From Acidimicrobiales bacterium (lineage in GTDB: Bacteria; Actinomycetota; Acidimicrobiia; Acidimicrobiales; Poriferisodalaceae): a stretch of DNA of 6,406 nt. The DNA is taken from contig JAGQSP010000564.1 in the NCBI GenBank assembly GCA_020439485.1, positions 273 through 6,678 of the forward strand, in the 5' to 3' direction. The notes beneath the pieces were generated by a model, which made no database searches, had not been told where the DNA came from, and worked only from the letters and a program-made list of their open reading frames with translations. Position numbers and translations under genes: made by a program. Shown here piece by piece: positions 5,606 through 6,406 of the stretch (positions are counted from its first letter, which is position 1; every line of letters starts with the position of its first letter).

Positions 5606-6307
5606 CTATGGATTGGCGGTCGCCAGGCCCGAATCGGCTCGCTGGCCGGTCAGCACCGAACGCAGCGTCGCCTCGAACCGCTCGCGGTCCAGACCCAGTT
5701 CGCCGAGACCGACAGCCACCTGGGCCAGCTCGCGCCTGGCGTCGGATCGATCCGAAGCCGACATCTCGAGCGCCTCCACAACATCGTCGGCGCGCCAATC
5801 GCAGTGGGCCTGGCACATGAACCTGGCGCCGTGGCGGGTGCGTCGCTGGGAGATGCCGACCAGCTTGCGACCATCCACCAGCACCTCACCGGGGCCCACT
5901 CCCGCAAAGCACACCAGCTGGCTCCAGCGCGAGTGCTGCAGGGCGCCCCGGTGGTTGGTCGCTTCCACCCCGAAGTGGGCCAAGACCTCGACCAACGCGT
6001 CGCCGACCCACAAGAAGGCCTTGCCCACGTCGTCGTTCCAGCGCGGGTCTGTCGGCCCTATCTCGATGTCGAACCATGCGACGGTGCGGTCGACCCACAC
6101 CGCTCCCCCACCACCGCGCCGCCTGACCAGCTCGGCGCCTCGACGATCCAGCTCGGCGCGGTCGACGGCCAGATCTCGTTGCGACGACCCCAACACCAAG
6201 GCAGGCTTCGATGGTCGGCAGAACCACGTGACCGGTCCGCCCGAAACCTCGCGGGCCAGCAGCGCAGAAGGCGGAGCCGAGGTCTCGACGAATCTCACGA
6301 AGGGCAC
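5606..6307 (-). CDS. Lipoate-protein ligase/octanoyltransferase family protein (BPL/LPL fold), divergent
   Basis: A 233-residue protein of the biotin/lipoate ligase fold, cytoplasmic, probably an acyl-adenylate or acyl transfer enzyme for lipoyl or a related cofactor. Visible features: RRRGGGG (62-68), the Gly-rich acyl-AMP motif; VWVD just after it, where classical LplA proteins usually have a His-Asp pair; TDPRWNDDVGKAF (86-98); C133 in VCFAG; and GRKLVGISQRR (146-156), in which K148 matches the conserved catalytic lysine. It lacks the C-terminal accessory domain of E. coli LplA. Ligase, LipM-like octanoyltransferase and a non-lipoyl role all remain possible, so no symbol is given. The start is uncertain: GTG at 6307 has no spaced ribosome binding site, while GTG at 6298 has AGGG eight bases upstream. 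It begins 10 bases after the preceding gene's stop, suggesting co-transcription. Confidence 0.8.
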   Translation of the reverse strand: MPFVRFVETSAPPSALLAREVSGGPVTWFCRPSKPALVLGSSQRDLAVDRAELDRRGAELVRRRGGGGAVWVDRTVAWFDIEIGPTDPRWNDDVGKAFLWVGDALVEVLAHFGVEATNHRGALQHSRWSQLVCFAGVGPGEVLVDGRKLVGISQRRTRHGARFMCQAHCDWRADDVVEALEMSASDRSDARRELAQVAVGLGELGLDRERFEATLRSVLTGQRADSGLATANP

Positions 6308-6317
6308 CCTGAGGTCA

Positions 6318-6406
6318 TCAGGCCGTGGCGGCCAGTTCGATGCCCTCGGGCAACTCTGGCAGGTACGGAACCCACGCGGCCGGCAAGCTGCGCACAGACA
6401 GGGCGA
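6318..6406 (-). CDS. C-terminal end of an unidentified protein, 5' part outside window
   Basis: The last 28 codons of a minus-strand frame end with TGA at 6318, immediately followed by a second in-frame TGA. The visible tail (SLPAAWVPYLPELPEGIEL, then Ala/Thr) has ordinary amino acid use and strongly G/C-biased third positions, like its neighbours. The other open frame here is Cys/Arg/Pro-rich and looks non-coding. Nothing in the fragment identifies the family. The 10-base gap to the ligase-family gene suggests one operon. Confidence 0.5.
   Translation of the reverse strand, partial: ALSVRSLPAAWVPYLPELPEGIELAATA

Noticed and set aside
5325..5816. A 163-codon minus-strand frame crossing the intergenic region
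   Set aside because: Its first half overlaps the ligase gene out of frame and its second half runs through the promoter and MraZ repeats. The composition is not protein-like and it has no ribosome binding site or motif.
5506..5820. A 104-codon plus-strand frame with the LexA-like palindrome near its start
   Set aside because: It starts with TTG without a ribosome binding site, overlaps the ligase gene antisense for most of its length, and becomes Arg/Pro-rich. I do not consider it the target of the palindrome.

Overview
The window reads as one stretch of a high-GC bacterial chromosome with every supportable gene on the minus strand. In order of transcription (high to low coordinates) it holds the last codons of an unidentified gene, a lipoate-ligase-family gene, a regulatory intergenic region of about 330 bases, and then the start of a division and cell wall (dcw) cluster: mraZ, rsmH (mraW), an ftsL-type gene, ftsI and murE. 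murE runs off the left edge of the window. Several points suggest an actinobacterium, possibly of the Acidimicrobiia type: strong G/C bias at third codon positions, many GTG and TTG starts, long basic or Pro/Arg-rich cytoplasmic tails on FtsL and FtsI, a MurE specificity motif for meso-diaminopimelate, and a possible Gram-positive/actinobacterial LexA box. The taxonomic call is inference; no rRNA or other marker is present.

Right edge (5606-6406): a 28-residue C-terminal fragment ends 10 bases before a 233-residue protein of the biotin/lipoate ligase fold. That protein keeps the Gly-rich motif and the catalytic lysine context, but its second motif diverges from classical LplA. The two genes probably share a transcript.

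Intergenic region (5275-5605): the half next to the ligase gene holds a dense set of inverted repeats, including a perfect 14-base palindrome of the form CGAAC-N4-GTTCG. The half next to mraZ holds a plausible sigma-70 type promoter. It is followed and overlapped by four direct repeats with a GTGGAG-like core at an exact 10-base period, the architecture expected of a MraZ operator. The simplest reading is that MraZ represses its own promoter and, through it, the whole cluster.

dcw cluster (1-5274): five genes are packed with no intergenic space. The mraZ/rsmH, rsmH/ftsL and ftsL/ftsI junctions are all 4-base GTGA overlaps, and ftsI and murE are separated by a single base, so translational coupling is likely. 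MraZ is the regulator. RsmH methylates 16S rRNA. FtsL and FtsI are membrane parts of the divisome that drive septal peptidoglycan synthesis. MurE makes the cytoplasmic tripeptide precursor that this synthesis eventually uses. The gene content is ordinary. The points worth a second look are the promoter/operator region, the LexA-like palindrome, the N-terminal extension of RsmH and the divergent ligase-family protein. I see no undescribed multi-gene system, RNA gene, CRISPR array or mobile element.
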